Assembly: GCA_964616145.1 (NCBI GenBank) | Contig: CAZTRD010000003.1 | Coordinates: 1 to 64,000, forward strand | Reading direction: 5' to 3' | From: JAQTNP01 sp964616145 | GTDB taxonomy: Bacteria > Patescibacteriota > Minisyncoccia > Minisyncoccales > PEYH01 | Length of the DNA stretch: 64,000 bases | Shown here: piece after piece, positions 1 to 8,639 of the stretch | Layout of the letters: the number at the start of each line of letters is the position of its first letter | Numbering within the stretch: the stretch's first letter is position 1 | The notes under the pieces: model-generated | The model's database searches: none | Told to the model about the DNA's origin: nothing | Seen by the model: only the letters and a program-made list of their open reading frames with translations | Position numbers and translations under genes: made by a program

Positions 1-8
1 TTTTCATG

Positions 9-234
9 CTGAAATGTTATCTCATTTCAGTTGCACTTCAAAACGGAATTCGCAGAATAGATAGTCCTTTGAAATTCAGGCGAGGTTGCTAGCGATCTGG
101 GTAAATATATATCTAGATCGCTGGCAACCTCTATTGGGCGAGAATAGTGGGGGCTAGTAAATTCTGGTTCGCCCTGTCATCCACTGTCTAAGACAGTCAA
201 AAACGGGGAAGTCCATTACCTTATGGGTAAGGAC
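9..234 (+). ncRNA. run of five hairpins: structured leader or small RNA
   Basis: Seen directly: five consecutive inverted repeats. They are 9-15/24-30; 82-98/115-131 (17 pairs with one G-U, the strongest); 136-145 with 161-164 plus 169-174; 183-188/192-197 with a 3-base loop; and 211-220/226-234 (nine pairs and one bulged A, loop TTATG). The last ends about 30 nt before the ribosome-binding site of the gene at 275. It could be the 5' leader of that gene, an independent RNA, or terminators of something left of the window. I do not recognise a known RNA class, and its 5' end may lie outside the window. Confidence 0.45.
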
Positions 235-274
235 ACCCACTTGAGCTCTATGAGTAAGAGTGGAAAGGAGATTA

Positions 275-796
275 ATGAATCGATTCAAGTATCAAGAAAA
301 GGTAAAGAAGTACCCGGGCCTCCCGAAAGCAGTTTTCAAGGCTCTTCGGATGGCCATCATGACTCTCGCTTGGGGTGATCAAAAGGAGGAGAGGGTAGAG
401 TTCATTACGGTGAAACGACTATCACCGGATGAGCTGCTCAACTCTTTCCAACTCATGGATCCCAGGCAGATGGTCTGCGGCGACTACAGAAAGCCCTCTC
501 TGTGGCTCTGTCACAAATGGGTTCTTCTGTCTGGGCGTCTCGTGGCAAGCAGAGTCACAAGGATCCAGAGTTTCAGATCTGAACGCCAAAGATCCAAAGG
601 GACTTCAGGAAAGGTCGATCCAGCGAAATGCATGAACCTCGCAACAAAGATTGATCGAAAAGGTTTGGCAGAACGCGCGGATTACCTCCTAGAAATCCAT
701 CCATTCGGGACAACAGCTGCAGTCAGAGTGCTCTTGTTCCCGGAAGCTGGCGTTCAGAAGATCATCGAGGAATACAAACAAGCTTTCTCGCAGTAA
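275..796 (+). CDS. orphan protein of a GC-rich cassette (173 aa)
   Basis: I do not recognise this protein. The ATG at 275 is chosen over an upstream in-frame GTG at 260 because AAAGGAG (264-270) sits just before it and would lie inside the longer version. The product is basic at the N-terminus, soluble, with no signal peptide or membrane segment; the C-terminal third looks like an alternating strand/helix domain. Base and codon use (many CTC, CTG, ATC, GTC, AAG) is clearly GC-richer than in the neighbouring cysS, which suggests a foreign origin. It is a single-gene unit: structured leader upstream, hairpin terminator downstream, convergent with cysS. The reading frame is intact and well signalled, so I take it as a real gene of unknown function. 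Confidence 0.6.
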   Translation: MNRFKYQEKVKKYPGLPKAVFKALRMAIMTLAWGDQKEERVEFITVKRLSPDELLNSFQLMDPRQMVCGDYRKPSLWLCHKWVLLSGRLVASRVTRIQSFRSERQRSKGTSGKVDPAKCMNLATKIDRKGLAERADYLLEIHPFGTTAAVRVLLFPEAGVQKIIEEYKQAFSQ

Positions 797-844
797 GGCT
801 GCGCGACTCCTCGCCCGAGTCAAAAACCTGGATACACAAAAGAT

Positions 845-880
845 GGCCTGCCCTTCATGGACAGGCCTTTCTCTTTTTTT
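845..880 (+). terminator. intrinsic terminator of the 275-796 gene
   Basis: GGCCTG (845-850) pairs with CAGGCC (862-867), with two further pairs inside, followed by a T-rich run 868-880. A smaller hairpin, GACTC/GAGTC, lies just upstream at about 806-822. The T-run touches the cysS stop codon on the other strand, so this closes the convergent junction. Confidence 0.8.
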
Positions 881-2270
881 AACTAATAATATATCCTCCT
901 TCTATATCCTTTATCACATATCCTTTCTCTTCAATCTTTTGTCTTGCATCGTCTGCTTCTTTCCATTTCTTTTCTTTTCTAAATTTTTCTCTTTGATCTG
1001 CTAATTTCTTTATCTCTGCTGGAATGGCTTTTTTTGTTTTAGAAGGAATGATAAAAGAAAAGATGGAATCGAAAGATTTAAATAATTCAATAATTTGTTT
1101 AACTTGAATCTTTGAAATCTCTTTTTTATCAATAATCTGATTAATGGATTTGATCAATTCAAAGATCACAGCAATGGCCTGAGGAGTATTTAAATCATTA
1201 TCCATTGCTGATTCAAAACCTGTCTTTGCTTTCTTTAAGATTGAATCAATCTTTTTATTCTTTTCTTTTCCTTTCTGAATTGATAATCTTTGAATGAATT
1301 CATCAATTCTTTTTAAATCATTTTCTGATTGATCTATTGCTTTATCAGAATAGTCAACAGGGGAGCGGTAATGGGCCTTAGAAAAGTAATATCTTAATAG
1401 TCTTGGAGGATATTTGTCTAAGAAATCCTTAATGGTAATGAAATTACCTAAGGACTTGCTCATCTTTTGTCCATTTACCATTAAGAATCCTGTATGCATC
1501 CAATACCTTACCATTGGAGATAGATCAGATAGGGTTTCCATCTGAGCTATTTCTGCTTCATGATGGGGAAAGATTAAATCTCTTCCTCCTCCATGGATAT
1601 CATATTGAGGACCAAAGAATTTCTCTGTGATAGCGGTATCCTCAATATGCCATCCCGGTCTACCGGGTCCCCACGGACTTGTCCATTTTGGTTCGCTTGG
1701 TATTCCTGAATAGAATTTCCAAAGGCAAAAGTCCGCTTTATTTCTTTTGTTTTTTGCATCATCAATCTTTGAAACCGAATCTTCTGCTTGCAAAGCAGTT
1801 CTTCTAGAAAGCTTTCCGTAGTTTTTGAATTTAGAAACATCAAAATATATTCCATCTTCTGCCCTGTAAGCAGCTCCTAAGTTAACTAATCTGCTGATTT
1901 GGCTGACAATATCTCTGATATGATCTGTTGCTCTGGCATATTTGATAGGAAAGGTAATGTTTAATGTTTTCATTGACTTCTGGCTTTCCTTTTCAAATCT
2001 CCTTGTCAGAAGCTTCCAGGAAACATTGGATTCCTGAGCTCTTTTGATGATCTTATCGTCAATATCTGTAATGTTTTGAAGATATGAAACTGCAAAACCT
2101 TTGCTTTTTAAGTATTTAGCAAAAACATCAAAAGCCATATATGTTCTGGCATGACCAATATGGGGAGAATCGTATACGGTAATGCCGCAAACGTATAGTT
2201 TGAGCTTTTTTGCCTCTATGGGTTTTAAAATCTCTACCTTATTCGTTAAGGAATTGTATATCTTTAACAT
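879..2270 (-). CDS. cysS: cysteine--tRNA ligase (CysRS)
   Basis: Class I aminoacyl-tRNA synthetase that charges tRNA-Cys in the cytoplasm. The 463-aa length is normal. The HIGH motif is at residues 37-40 (PHIGHA), with zinc ligand C28 in YVCGITVYD, and KMSKS near residue 270 (GQKMSKSLGN); the HHEAE zinc segment is also present. The second zinc ligand is unusual: the family segment WHIECSAM reads WHIEDTAI here, so the usual Cys near residue 209 is Asp. I recall such a change in some archaeal and candidate-phylum enzymes, so activity is still expected. The gene stands alone, convergent with the GC-rich cassette on its right-hand coordinate side and divergent from the GtrA gene. Confidence 0.96.
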   Translation of the reverse strand: MLKIYNSLTNKVEILKPIEAKKLKLYVCGITVYDSPHIGHARTYMAFDVFAKYLKSKGFAVSYLQNITDIDDKIIKRAQESNVSWKLLTRRFEKESQKSMKTLNITFPIKYARATDHIRDIVSQISRLVNLGAAYRAEDGIYFDVSKFKNYGKLSRRTALQAEDSVSKIDDAKNKRNKADFCLWKFYSGIPSEPKWTSPWGPGRPGWHIEDTAITEKFFGPQYDIHGGGRDLIFPHHEAEIAQMETLSDLSPMVRYWMHTGFLMVNGQKMSKSLGNFITIKDFLDKYPPRLLRYYFSKAHYRSPVDYSDKAIDQSENDLKRIDEFIQRLSIQKGKEKNKKIDSILKKAKTGFESAMDNDLNTPQAIAVIFELIKSINQIIDKKEISKIQVKQIIELFKSFDSIFSFIIPSKTKKAIPAEIKKLADQREKFRKEKKWKEADDARQKIEEKGYVIKDIEGGYIIS

Positions 2271-2336
2271 TCTTTCATTTTAGCCCCAAAAATGGCTTCT
2301 TGCAAACATGGTTTCTTTTTGGTACGATTCTCTCAT

Positions 2337-2981
2337 ATGAAGAAAATTGACCTGATAAAAGGAGTTGTAATTGGATTTTTAATGGGTCTTTTTTTTATTA
2401 TCATTGGACACAATGTAATAGGATCAATACAAGAGGAGATTCCTTGGTTTAAAATCTCATATTTCTATCTTTTACCTTTAATCTTTCCTGTTTTAATCTG
2501 TATGTGGTTGTTATTTACTTCTTTTATTGGAAAGAAATTTCCAATTATTTGGCAAATTGGAAGATTTCTTTCTGTTGGAGCATTAAATGCTTCAATATCT
2601 CTTGGAGTATTGAATGCTTTGTTAATGATTACTGGTATTACTGCAAAGAATATCATTATCTATGCTTTAATTACTGCATTTTCTAATTCTTTAGGAATCA
2701 TTAACAGTTACTTCTGGAATAAAACATGGACATTTAGAAAGGAATTAAAAGTAAAAGGAAAGGAATTTATTCTTTTCTATATCTTTACAGGCATTGGTGT
2801 ATTAATTAATATGGCAATAACTGTTTTATTTGCTAGAATAATAGGACCGGCCATAAATATGTCCGGAGGAGTGTTAATTGGACTTGTTGCTCCAATATGC
2901 GGCATATTAACAGAAGCCGTCTGGAATTTTATCATTTACAAACTATTAATATTTAAAAATGAGCAACCTAGTACTGTATAG
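2337..2981 (+). CDS. GtrA-family membrane protein
   Basis: Small multi-spanning membrane protein with the GtrA fold: four predicted helices in the C-terminal part, including RFLSVGALNASISLG and the typical NSYFWNKTWTFR turn. GtrA-like proteins are thought to flip undecaprenyl-phosphate-linked sugars or otherwise support cell-surface polysaccharide assembly. Two extra hydrophobic segments precede the domain. The ATG at 2337 is preferred because the extension from an in-frame ATG at 2292 (residues MASCKHG...) reads into the cysS promoter region and adds nothing family-like; neither start has a clear ribosome-binding site. The last 23 nt overlap dnaX, so the two are probably co-transcribed. Confidence 0.8.
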   Translation: MKKIDLIKGVVIGFLMGLFFIIIGHNVIGSIQEEIPWFKISYFYLLPLIFPVLICMWLLFTSFIGKKFPIIWQIGRFLSVGALNASISLGVLNALLMITGITAKNIIIYALITAFSNSLGIINSYFWNKTWTFRKELKVKGKEFILFYIFTGIGVLINMAITVLFARIIGPAINMSGGVLIGLVAPICGILTEAVWNFIIYKLLIFKNEQPSTV

Positions 2982-4068
2982 AAAATATAGACCAAAGAAT
3001 TTTTCTGAAGTTGTTGGGCAAGAACATATTGTAACAACTCTTTGCAATGCCTTAGAAAATGATATGGTTTCTCATTCATACCTTTTTTGCGGCCCTCGCG
3101 GTTCCGGAAAAACTACAATTGCAAGAATTTTGGCTAAAGCAGTTAATTGCTTGGATAGGAAAGGGGCAGAGCCGTGTAATAAATGCTCGGCATGCTTGGA
3201 AATCAATAGCAATAGAGCAATTGATCTAATTGAGATAGATGCAGCATCAAATAGGGGAATAGATGAGATAAGACAACTCAAGGAAGGAGCTAAATTTGCT
3301 CCAACTCGTCTTAAATACAAGGTATATATTATTGATGAAGCCCATCAATTATCAAAAGATGCAGCTAATGCATTATTAAAGATATTGGAAGAGCCTCCGG
3401 CTCACGTAATATTTATCCTTGCTACTACAGATGCGCATAAAATGATATCTACTATCATTTCTCGCTGCCAAAGATTTGATTTTTACAAATTAACAGTTCC
3501 CCAGATTGTTCAAAAGTTAAAAACAATAGCCAAAGCAGAGAAAACAAAGATAGATGATGATGCATTGGAATTAATTGCTGCCAGTTCTGAAGGAGCATTC
3601 AGAGATGCAGAAGGACTATTAGATCAGGTAATTACTTTTGCTCAATCTATTAATGATAAACATATAACAGCAGATGAGATTAAGGATTTCTTAGGAATTA
3701 TTGATTCTAAATTAATTTCTGAATTCTTTGATCTTTTGATTAAAAAAGACAGGGCTAAAGCAATAGGGTTTTTTAATGAAAATGTAGAAAAGGGGATTAA
3801 TCCTTTTGAATTTGCTAAGAATCTAATTGATTACATTAGATACGGGCTATTATTTAAAATAGACCCTGAATTGAATAATTCATTAACAAATACCTTAACT
3901 TCAGAAGACAGACAAAAGATTGAAAAACAAATGGCAAAGATTGAAGAAAAAGAATTAAGAACATTCCTTAAGGTATTTTTAGAAGCTCAGGCTAGAATGA
4001 AATATTCTCCAATTCCTCAACTACCGATAGAGCTGGCCATTCTTGAAATTACAGATAAAAAAGAATAG
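2959..4068 (+). CDS. dnaX: DNA polymerase III subunit gamma (DnaX, short form)
   Basis: Clamp-loader ATPase of the replicative polymerase. Walker A GPRGSGKT is at residues 45-52; the zinc-module cysteines C64, C73, C76 and C79 are all present; Walker B ends in IDEAH and sensor 1 in ATTDAHK, followed by the arginine-finger segment SRCQRFDF. At 369 aa it covers only the AAA+ domains and the collar (domains I-III); the tau-specific helicase- and polymerase-binding domains are missing, so no separate tau product is expected. It overlaps the GtrA gene by 23 nt and is followed 14 nt later by tRNA-Gln. Confidence 0.95.
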   Translation: MSNLVLYRKYRPKNFSEVVGQEHIVTTLCNALENDMVSHSYLFCGPRGSGKTTIARILAKAVNCLDRKGAEPCNKCSACLEINSNRAIDLIEIDAASNRGIDEIRQLKEGAKFAPTRLKYKVYIIDEAHQLSKDAANALLKILEEPPAHVIFILATTDAHKMISTIISRCQRFDFYKLTVPQIVQKLKTIAKAEKTKIDDDALELIAASSEGAFRDAEGLLDQVITFAQSINDKHITADEIKDFLGIIDSKLISEFFDLLIKKDRAKAIGFFNENVEKGINPFEFAKNLIDYIRYGLLFKIDPELNNSLTNTLTSEDRQKIEKQMAKIEEKELRTFLKVFLEAQARMKYSPIPQLPIELAILEITDKKE

Positions 4069-4082
4069 GATAGAGGAATAAT

Positions 4083-4154
4083 TGCGGGGTCGTCTAACGG
4101 TAGGACAGCGGCCTTTGAAGCCGTTTATTCTAGGTTCGAATCCTAGCCCCGCAG
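4083..4154 (+). tRNA. tRNA-Gln (anticodon UUG)
   Basis: A full cloverleaf of 72 nt can be folded: acceptor TGCGGGG/CCCCGCA, D stem GTC/GAC, anticodon stem GCGGC/GCCGT around loop CTTTGAA (anticodon TTG), five-base variable loop, T arm CTAGG-TTCGAAT-CCTAG, and discriminator G. The 3' CCA is not encoded. It sits between dnaX and the defence operon, a common insertion point for accessory DNA. Confidence 0.95.
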
Positions 4155-4213
4155 CTAGGAAGAGTTATTATTTTTCTTTGCTAGGATTTTGTTTAATGAT
4201 TTAATGAAATAAT

Positions 4214-5482
4214 ATGAACCAAGCAACAACATTATTTTCGAAAACAAAAATTGATTATTCTTGGTCATTCTCTAATAAGACCAGAAAAGATACGACCTAT
4301 ATTACTCATGGGTATCATCGTTATCCTGCAAAATTTATTCCGCAAGTGGTTTCCCGCTTGATAGACAAATACACAGATGAAGGAGACTTAATTATTGATC
4401 CGTTCGGTGGTTGCGGAACAACTTTAGTTGAATCAAAGATCATGGGACGGCCATCTATTGGTGTTGACATTAATCCTGTAGCGGTCTTAATTACGAAAGC
4501 AAAAATCACTCCAATTAACCCTAGTATAATTGAAAAAACATTCGATATATTGAAATCAAAATTGGATACATATGGCAATGACACAAATATAAAACCACCA
4601 CAACATGAAAGAATTGATTACTGGTTCGGAGAAGAAGTAAAAAATGAATTGGCTTTTATTTTTTCTGAAATTTCGAGATTAAAAGATCAAGATACTAGAG
4701 ATTTCTTTTATTGCGGATTTTCTAATATTCTAAAAAATTGTTCTATTTGGTTACAAAAAAGTAATAAACCAACAAGAGATTTGAATAAACAACCGTCTGA
4801 TCCAATATCTACATTCTATAAACAAATAAAAATGATGGTACGAGGAAATACCAGATTTTATGAACTACTAAAAGAAAAAAAATATTTAGGAATACCGAGT
4901 CAGGTTTATTGCGCAGATGCACGAAATATTCCCGTCGAAAATAAATCTGCTGATATGATTATTACCTCACCGCCATATGTAACCTCTTATGAATATGCTG
5001 ATTTACATCAGTTGACTGCTTTGTGGTTTGAATATACAAATGATTTAAGTGATTTTCGAAAAAGATTTATCGGCACCTCCTATCACAATAACCAGAAGTT
5101 AATCTTAAATAGTAATCTTGCCGAAAAAGTCAGAGATGAATTATTAAATAAAGATAATAAAATCGCCGAAGAAGTCTCCGCCTACTTTAATGAAATGAAT
5201 CAAGTCTTTATTGAAATGAAAAGAATATTAAAATATGGTGGAAAAATCTGTATCGTCATCGGCGACACAAGCCTAAAAGGAGTTAAAATATTAAATGCTG
5301 AAGTTTTTGTTGAGCAACTTCAAAATCTGGGTCTGAAAATCATTGACATCGTCAAAAGAGAAATTCCTTCTAAAAACTTGCCATCTTTGAGAAATGCAGA
5401 GACTGGTAGATTTACCAAAATTAATGATAAATATAAAATTTCTGTTTATCCAACGGAGTATATATTAATAATAGAAAAATAA
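4214..5482 (+). CDS. DNA methyltransferase, N4-cytosine/N6-adenine type
   Basis: Modification enzyme that would transfer a methyl group from S-adenosylmethionine to an exocyclic base amine in DNA. The SAM-binding motif I DPFGGCGTT is near residue 63, preceded by a motif-X-like HRYPAKFIPQ. The catalytic motif IV TSPPYVTSYEYAD is near 250, a form common in N4-cytosine enzymes. The roughly 180 residues between them probably include the target-recognition part. It is the first gene of a tight operon (gaps of 4, 4 and 3 nt to the next three genes) and the natural partner of the endonuclease directly downstream. Composition is AT-rich like the backbone. Target base and site cannot be read from sequence alone. 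Confidence 0.88.
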   Translation: MNQATTLFSKTKIDYSWSFSNKTRKDTTYITHGYHRYPAKFIPQVVSRLIDKYTDEGDLIIDPFGGCGTTLVESKIMGRPSIGVDINPVAVLITKAKITPINPSIIEKTFDILKSKLDTYGNDTNIKPPQHERIDYWFGEEVKNELAFIFSEISRLKDQDTRDFFYCGFSNILKNCSIWLQKSNKPTRDLNKQPSDPISTFYKQIKMMVRGNTRFYELLKEKKYLGIPSQVYCADARNIPVENKSADMIITSPPYVTSYEYADLHQLTALWFEYTNDLSDFRKRFIGTSYHNNQKLILNSNLAEKVRDELLNKDNKIAEEVSAYFNEMNQVFIEMKRILKYGGKICIVIGDTSLKGVKILNAEVFVEQLQNLGLKIIDIVKREIPSKNLPSLRNAETGRFTKINDKYKISVYPTEYILIIEK

Positions 5483-5486
5483 ACCT

Positions 5487-6155
5487 ATGGACATAAACGA
5501 TCTTATCAAAATTTACGAAGCAAAAAAGGGGAGATACGGTGCGCAAGCATATCGTTATATTTCAAACGTTTTGGAAGAAGCAAAAGAGCAACACAAAAAA
5601 GATTTCAACGGTAACGACCATGAACAATCTTGGCGTGCTTTTAAGGGTAAAAATCTTGAAAAACTAATCGAATATATCATCGTTGACGAAGTTAGGGGTT
5701 TGAAATTGCAGGTCGTTAATGGAAATAATTTAGAACGCACAGGTAGTATGAATTTATCAAAAGAATTAAGTTTAGTCAAAAGAAATTTAATTGTTGATTA
5801 TGGCGAATTTGGCGCACATTTACCCGACGTTGATTTAATTATTTATGACCCAGAAACAAGTAAGGTTTTTGCCGCATTATCCAGTAAAGTAACTCTACGC
5901 GAAAGAATTGCTCAAACTGGTTATTGGAAGATAAAACTTGCTTCCGATGAAGCAACAAAACATATTAAAGTTTATTTTGTAACTCCCGATGAAGACGGAA
6001 CATTAACAATGAAAATACCCGCCAAGAAGGGGCGGGCAATTGTTGAGATAGATACAGATGGTAGTTATGTTTTAAGCGAAACAGATATTGAAGAAAGTAA
6101 TAAAGTAAAAATGTTCGATAAATTTATTGATGACTTAAAAAAACTTTTGAAGTAA
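5487..6155 (+). CDS. type II restriction endonuclease, BsaWI-like
   Basis: 222-aa soluble protein immediately behind a methyltransferase gene. It carries a plausible PD-(D/E)xK-type core: acidic helix KNLEKLIEY near residue 57, LPDVDLIIYD near 113 and ALSSKVTLRERIAQTGYWK near 132, where Ser-x-Lys replaces the usual E-x-K lysine motif, as in the CCGG-cutting group of enzymes. Overall spacing and the SKVTLRER segment resemble the BsaWI family. I infer that it cuts the site protected by the upstream methyltransferase. The family name is from memory and moderately sure; the class (restriction endonuclease) is more secure. Confidence 0.75.
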   Translation: MDINDLIKIYEAKKGRYGAQAYRYISNVLEEAKEQHKKDFNGNDHEQSWRAFKGKNLEKLIEYIIVDEVRGLKLQVVNGNNLERTGSMNLSKELSLVKRNLIVDYGEFGAHLPDVDLIIYDPETSKVFAALSSKVTLRERIAQTGYWKIKLASDEATKHIKVYFVTPDEDGTLTMKIPAKKGRAIVEIDTDGSYVLSETDIEESNKVKMFDKFIDDLKKLLK

Positions 6156-6159
6156 GTTG

Positions 6160-7938
6160 ATGAAAATTTCTCATGTGAAAATTCATAACTGGCGTTCCAT
6201 AAAAGATCTCGATATTGATTTTAATGATATAATGATTTTTATAGGACAAAATAATCATGGCAAGTCGAATATTTTATCTGCCTTATTGTTTTTTTTCGGC
6301 GAAACAAGTTGCACTGAGTTAGATTTTAACAAGGATAGCGAAGATTTATTCGTAGAAATCGAATTTAGAGATCTTGATGAACACGATAAATCGCAATTTC
6401 AGAAGTATCTAACCATAGAAAATCATATTAAAGTTAGAAAGCAGATTATAAAAGGATGTAATTTTGAATATCATGGATATCGCGAAATACCGCAGGAAGA
6501 TTATTTGAAGGAAGAAAAAATAAGTGACCTTACGATAAGAGATAAAATAAATTCTACGCCGTTAAGAAATTTAATTCCCGTTACTGGCAGAGTAACAAAA
6601 GAGATTGTAAAGGAGGCTCAAGAGAAATATGTACAAGATAACAAATCACACCTTTCTTTTCGATATGACCTAGAAACTACAAACTTTTTAGGGCTAAAGA
6701 CTGTAGCACAAGGGATTTTTGGAAATGTTTTCTTTATTCCAGCGATTAAAAATGCAACAGAGGAATTTAATGTTAAAGGGAAATCTATCTTTAATCAACT
6801 TTTGTCTAATGTTATCAACGAAATGTCCTCGAGTAATCAGCAATATATCAACGCCAAAGAGAAAATAGTAGAATTAACGCAAACTTTAAATAAAAATATC
6901 TCAAATGGCTCATTAAATGAAAATAGACCAGAACAGATAACTCGACTTGAAAAGATAATTGAGGATGAACTAAAGAAATGGCACACAACAATCAATATTG
7001 AGATAACGCCACCAGACATAGATGAAGTTTTGAAGGTTGGTACATCGGTATGGGTTAATGATGGTGTACCAACAGATGTGATCAGAAAAGGACATGGTTT
7101 ACAAAGGGCTTTAATTTTTGCCTTACTAAAGGCATGGTCGAATATTTCCAAAGAAATAAAACAAAAAGAAAAACAGTTTGCCGAGGAAAAATCAACAAGA
7201 GAGGCATCTGAATCAAATTATTTTATATTTGAAGAACCTGAATTATATTTACATCCACAAGCACAAAGGGAATTGTTTTATTCCCTTAAAAAACTTTCAC
7301 AGGTCAATAACCAAGTCCTATTATCTACTCATTCAAGCTATTTCATTGACCTTGAAATGTATAAATCCATCTGCAAGGTTTATAAAACCAATGTGAACGA
7401 AGGAAGTAAAGTCTTACAATGTATGGAGGACTTGTTTACCCTTGATGATGATAAAAATAATTTCAATATGTCATACTGGATAAATCCCGATAGAGGAGAA
7501 TTATTCTTTGCGGAAAAAATCATTTTAGTTGAGGGACCCACCGACAAAACCATTATTCCTTATTTAGCTAAGAAACTATCCATTTTTAAATATGAATATA
7601 CTTTGATAGATTGCGGTGGAAAAGATAATATTAAAATTTATATTCACCTATTGAATAAATTCAAATTGCCCTATATTGCAGTTTACGATAAGGACAACCA
7701 AACCATAAAAGATCTTAATGCAATAAAACTCGCTAATAAATCATCCAGAGAGATTAAAAATGCAATTAACGATGATTTTGGTAAGTCAATTATTTTTGAA
7801 AATGACATAGAAGAAGAAATTGGCATTGTTGATGCTTCCAATAAGAACAAACCGTATTTCGCCTTAAAACATGTTTCGAACAATAGTTTTGTTGTATCCA
7901 ATAATTTAAAAAATAAAATTGAAGAAATTTTTAAATGA
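6160..7938 (+). CDS. OLD-family ATPase with TOPRIM nuclease domain
   Basis: N-terminal SMC/RecF-type ABC ATPase: Walker A GQNNHGKSN at about residues 29-37, a signature-like segment HGLQRALIF, and Walker B FEEPELYLHPQ with the following STHS switch. It joins a C-terminal TOPRIM domain with the catalytic Glu in ILVEGPTDKT (about 457) and Asp in AVYDKDN (about 508). OLD proteins are DNA nucleases used in phage defence (P2 Old, GajA of Gabija). There is no Gabija helicase partner beside it. The ATG at 6160 follows a possible TTG at 6157. It sits 4 nt behind the endonuclease and 3 nt before a second methyltransferase, so it is built into the restriction operon. Confidence 0.88.
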   Translation: MKISHVKIHNWRSIKDLDIDFNDIMIFIGQNNHGKSNILSALLFFFGETSCTELDFNKDSEDLFVEIEFRDLDEHDKSQFQKYLTIENHIKVRKQIIKGCNFEYHGYREIPQEDYLKEEKISDLTIRDKINSTPLRNLIPVTGRVTKEIVKEAQEKYVQDNKSHLSFRYDLETTNFLGLKTVAQGIFGNVFFIPAIKNATEEFNVKGKSIFNQLLSNVINEMSSSNQQYINAKEKIVELTQTLNKNISNGSLNENRPEQITRLEKIIEDELKKWHTTINIEITPPDIDEVLKVGTSVWVNDGVPTDVIRKGHGLQRALIFALLKAWSNISKEIKQKEKQFAEEKSTREASESNYFIFEEPELYLHPQAQRELFYSLKKLSQVNNQVLLSTHSSYFIDLEMYKSICKVYKTNVNEGSKVLQCMEDLFTLDDDKNNFNMSYWINPDRGELFFAEKIILVEGPTDKTIIPYLAKKLSIFKYEYTLIDCGGKDNIKIYIHLLNKFKLPYIAVYDKDNQTIKDLNAIKLANKSSREIKNAINDDFGKSIIFENDIEEEIGIVDASNKNKPYFALKHVSNNSFVVSNNLKNKIEEIFK

Positions 7939-7941
7939 ATT

Positions 7942-8622
7942 ATGAAGATTGAATCAACAACACTTTGGGATTTCCCTAGACAAAATTATGGAGATAAACC
8001 ACATGGAAATAATAAATATAATGGCGTAACACCAGCCTTTGTTATTTGGAATTTATTGCAAAGATACACAAAAGAGAATGATCTGGTCGTTGATCCGATG
8101 TGTGGGAGTGGAACAACGATAGACGTCGCGAAAGAATTAAACCGAAAAGTAATCGGCTATGATTTGAACATTGTCCGTCCCGATGTTATTAAAAATGATT
8201 CTCGGAAAATTCCTCTCGGAGATAACTCTGTGGATTTTGTTTTTATTGATTCGCCATATTCTGATAATATTAAGTACTCAGACGACGAAAGGTGTATCGG
8301 TAAAATTTCCTGCGAGAAAACGGAATTTTACGACGAATTAGAAAAAACTGCTTCAGAAATCGTGAGAATTTTGAAACCAGGTAAGGTCGTAGGTTGGGTT
8401 ATCGCCGATCAATGGATTAAAAGAAAATTCACAGCAGTTGGATTTTTATTGTGGCAAAGATTAGAAAAATATTTTGAGCCGATGGACATAATTTGTTTAA
8501 CTCGTCATAATCAAACATCGAACACAGAAGTTTGGCATAATAGAGCAAGACAATTTAATTTTTATTTGAGAGGGTTCAAATATTTATTTATAATGAGAAA
8601 ACCTGAAAAAGAAATAGTATAA
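7942..8622 (+). CDS. second DNA methyltransferase of the defence operon (226 aa)
   Basis: Small SAM-dependent DNA methylase. Motif I DPMCGSGTT is near residue 51 and motif IV near 102; motif IV reads IDSPYSDNIKYS, so the usual D/N/S-P-P-Y is D-S-P-Y. The N-terminal segment (TLWDFPRQNYG, then YNGVTPAFVIWNLLQRYT) belongs to a recognisable group of small methylases found beside nucleases and in phages. No separate target-recognition domain is visible, so the specificity may come from a short loop. It begins 3 nt after the OLD gene, which suggests co-translation; it could protect DNA against the OLD nuclease or complete the protection of an asymmetric site. Confidence 0.8.
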   Translation: MKIESTTLWDFPRQNYGDKPHGNNKYNGVTPAFVIWNLLQRYTKENDLVVDPMCGSGTTIDVAKELNRKVIGYDLNIVRPDVIKNDSRKIPLGDNSVDFVFIDSPYSDNIKYSDDERCIGKISCEKTEFYDELEKTASEIVRILKPGKVVGWVIADQWIKRKFTAVGFLLWQRLEKYFEPMDIICLTRHNQTSNTEVWHNRARQFNFYLRGFKYLFIMRKPEKEIV

Positions 8623-8639
8623 TTTTTTCAGAAAATGTA

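Noticed and set aside
6160..8622. Gabija or PARIS system
   Set aside because: The OLD protein is Gabija-like in layout, but there is no UvrD-type GajB or AriB partner; the only helicase-nuclease is 15 kb away in another unit.
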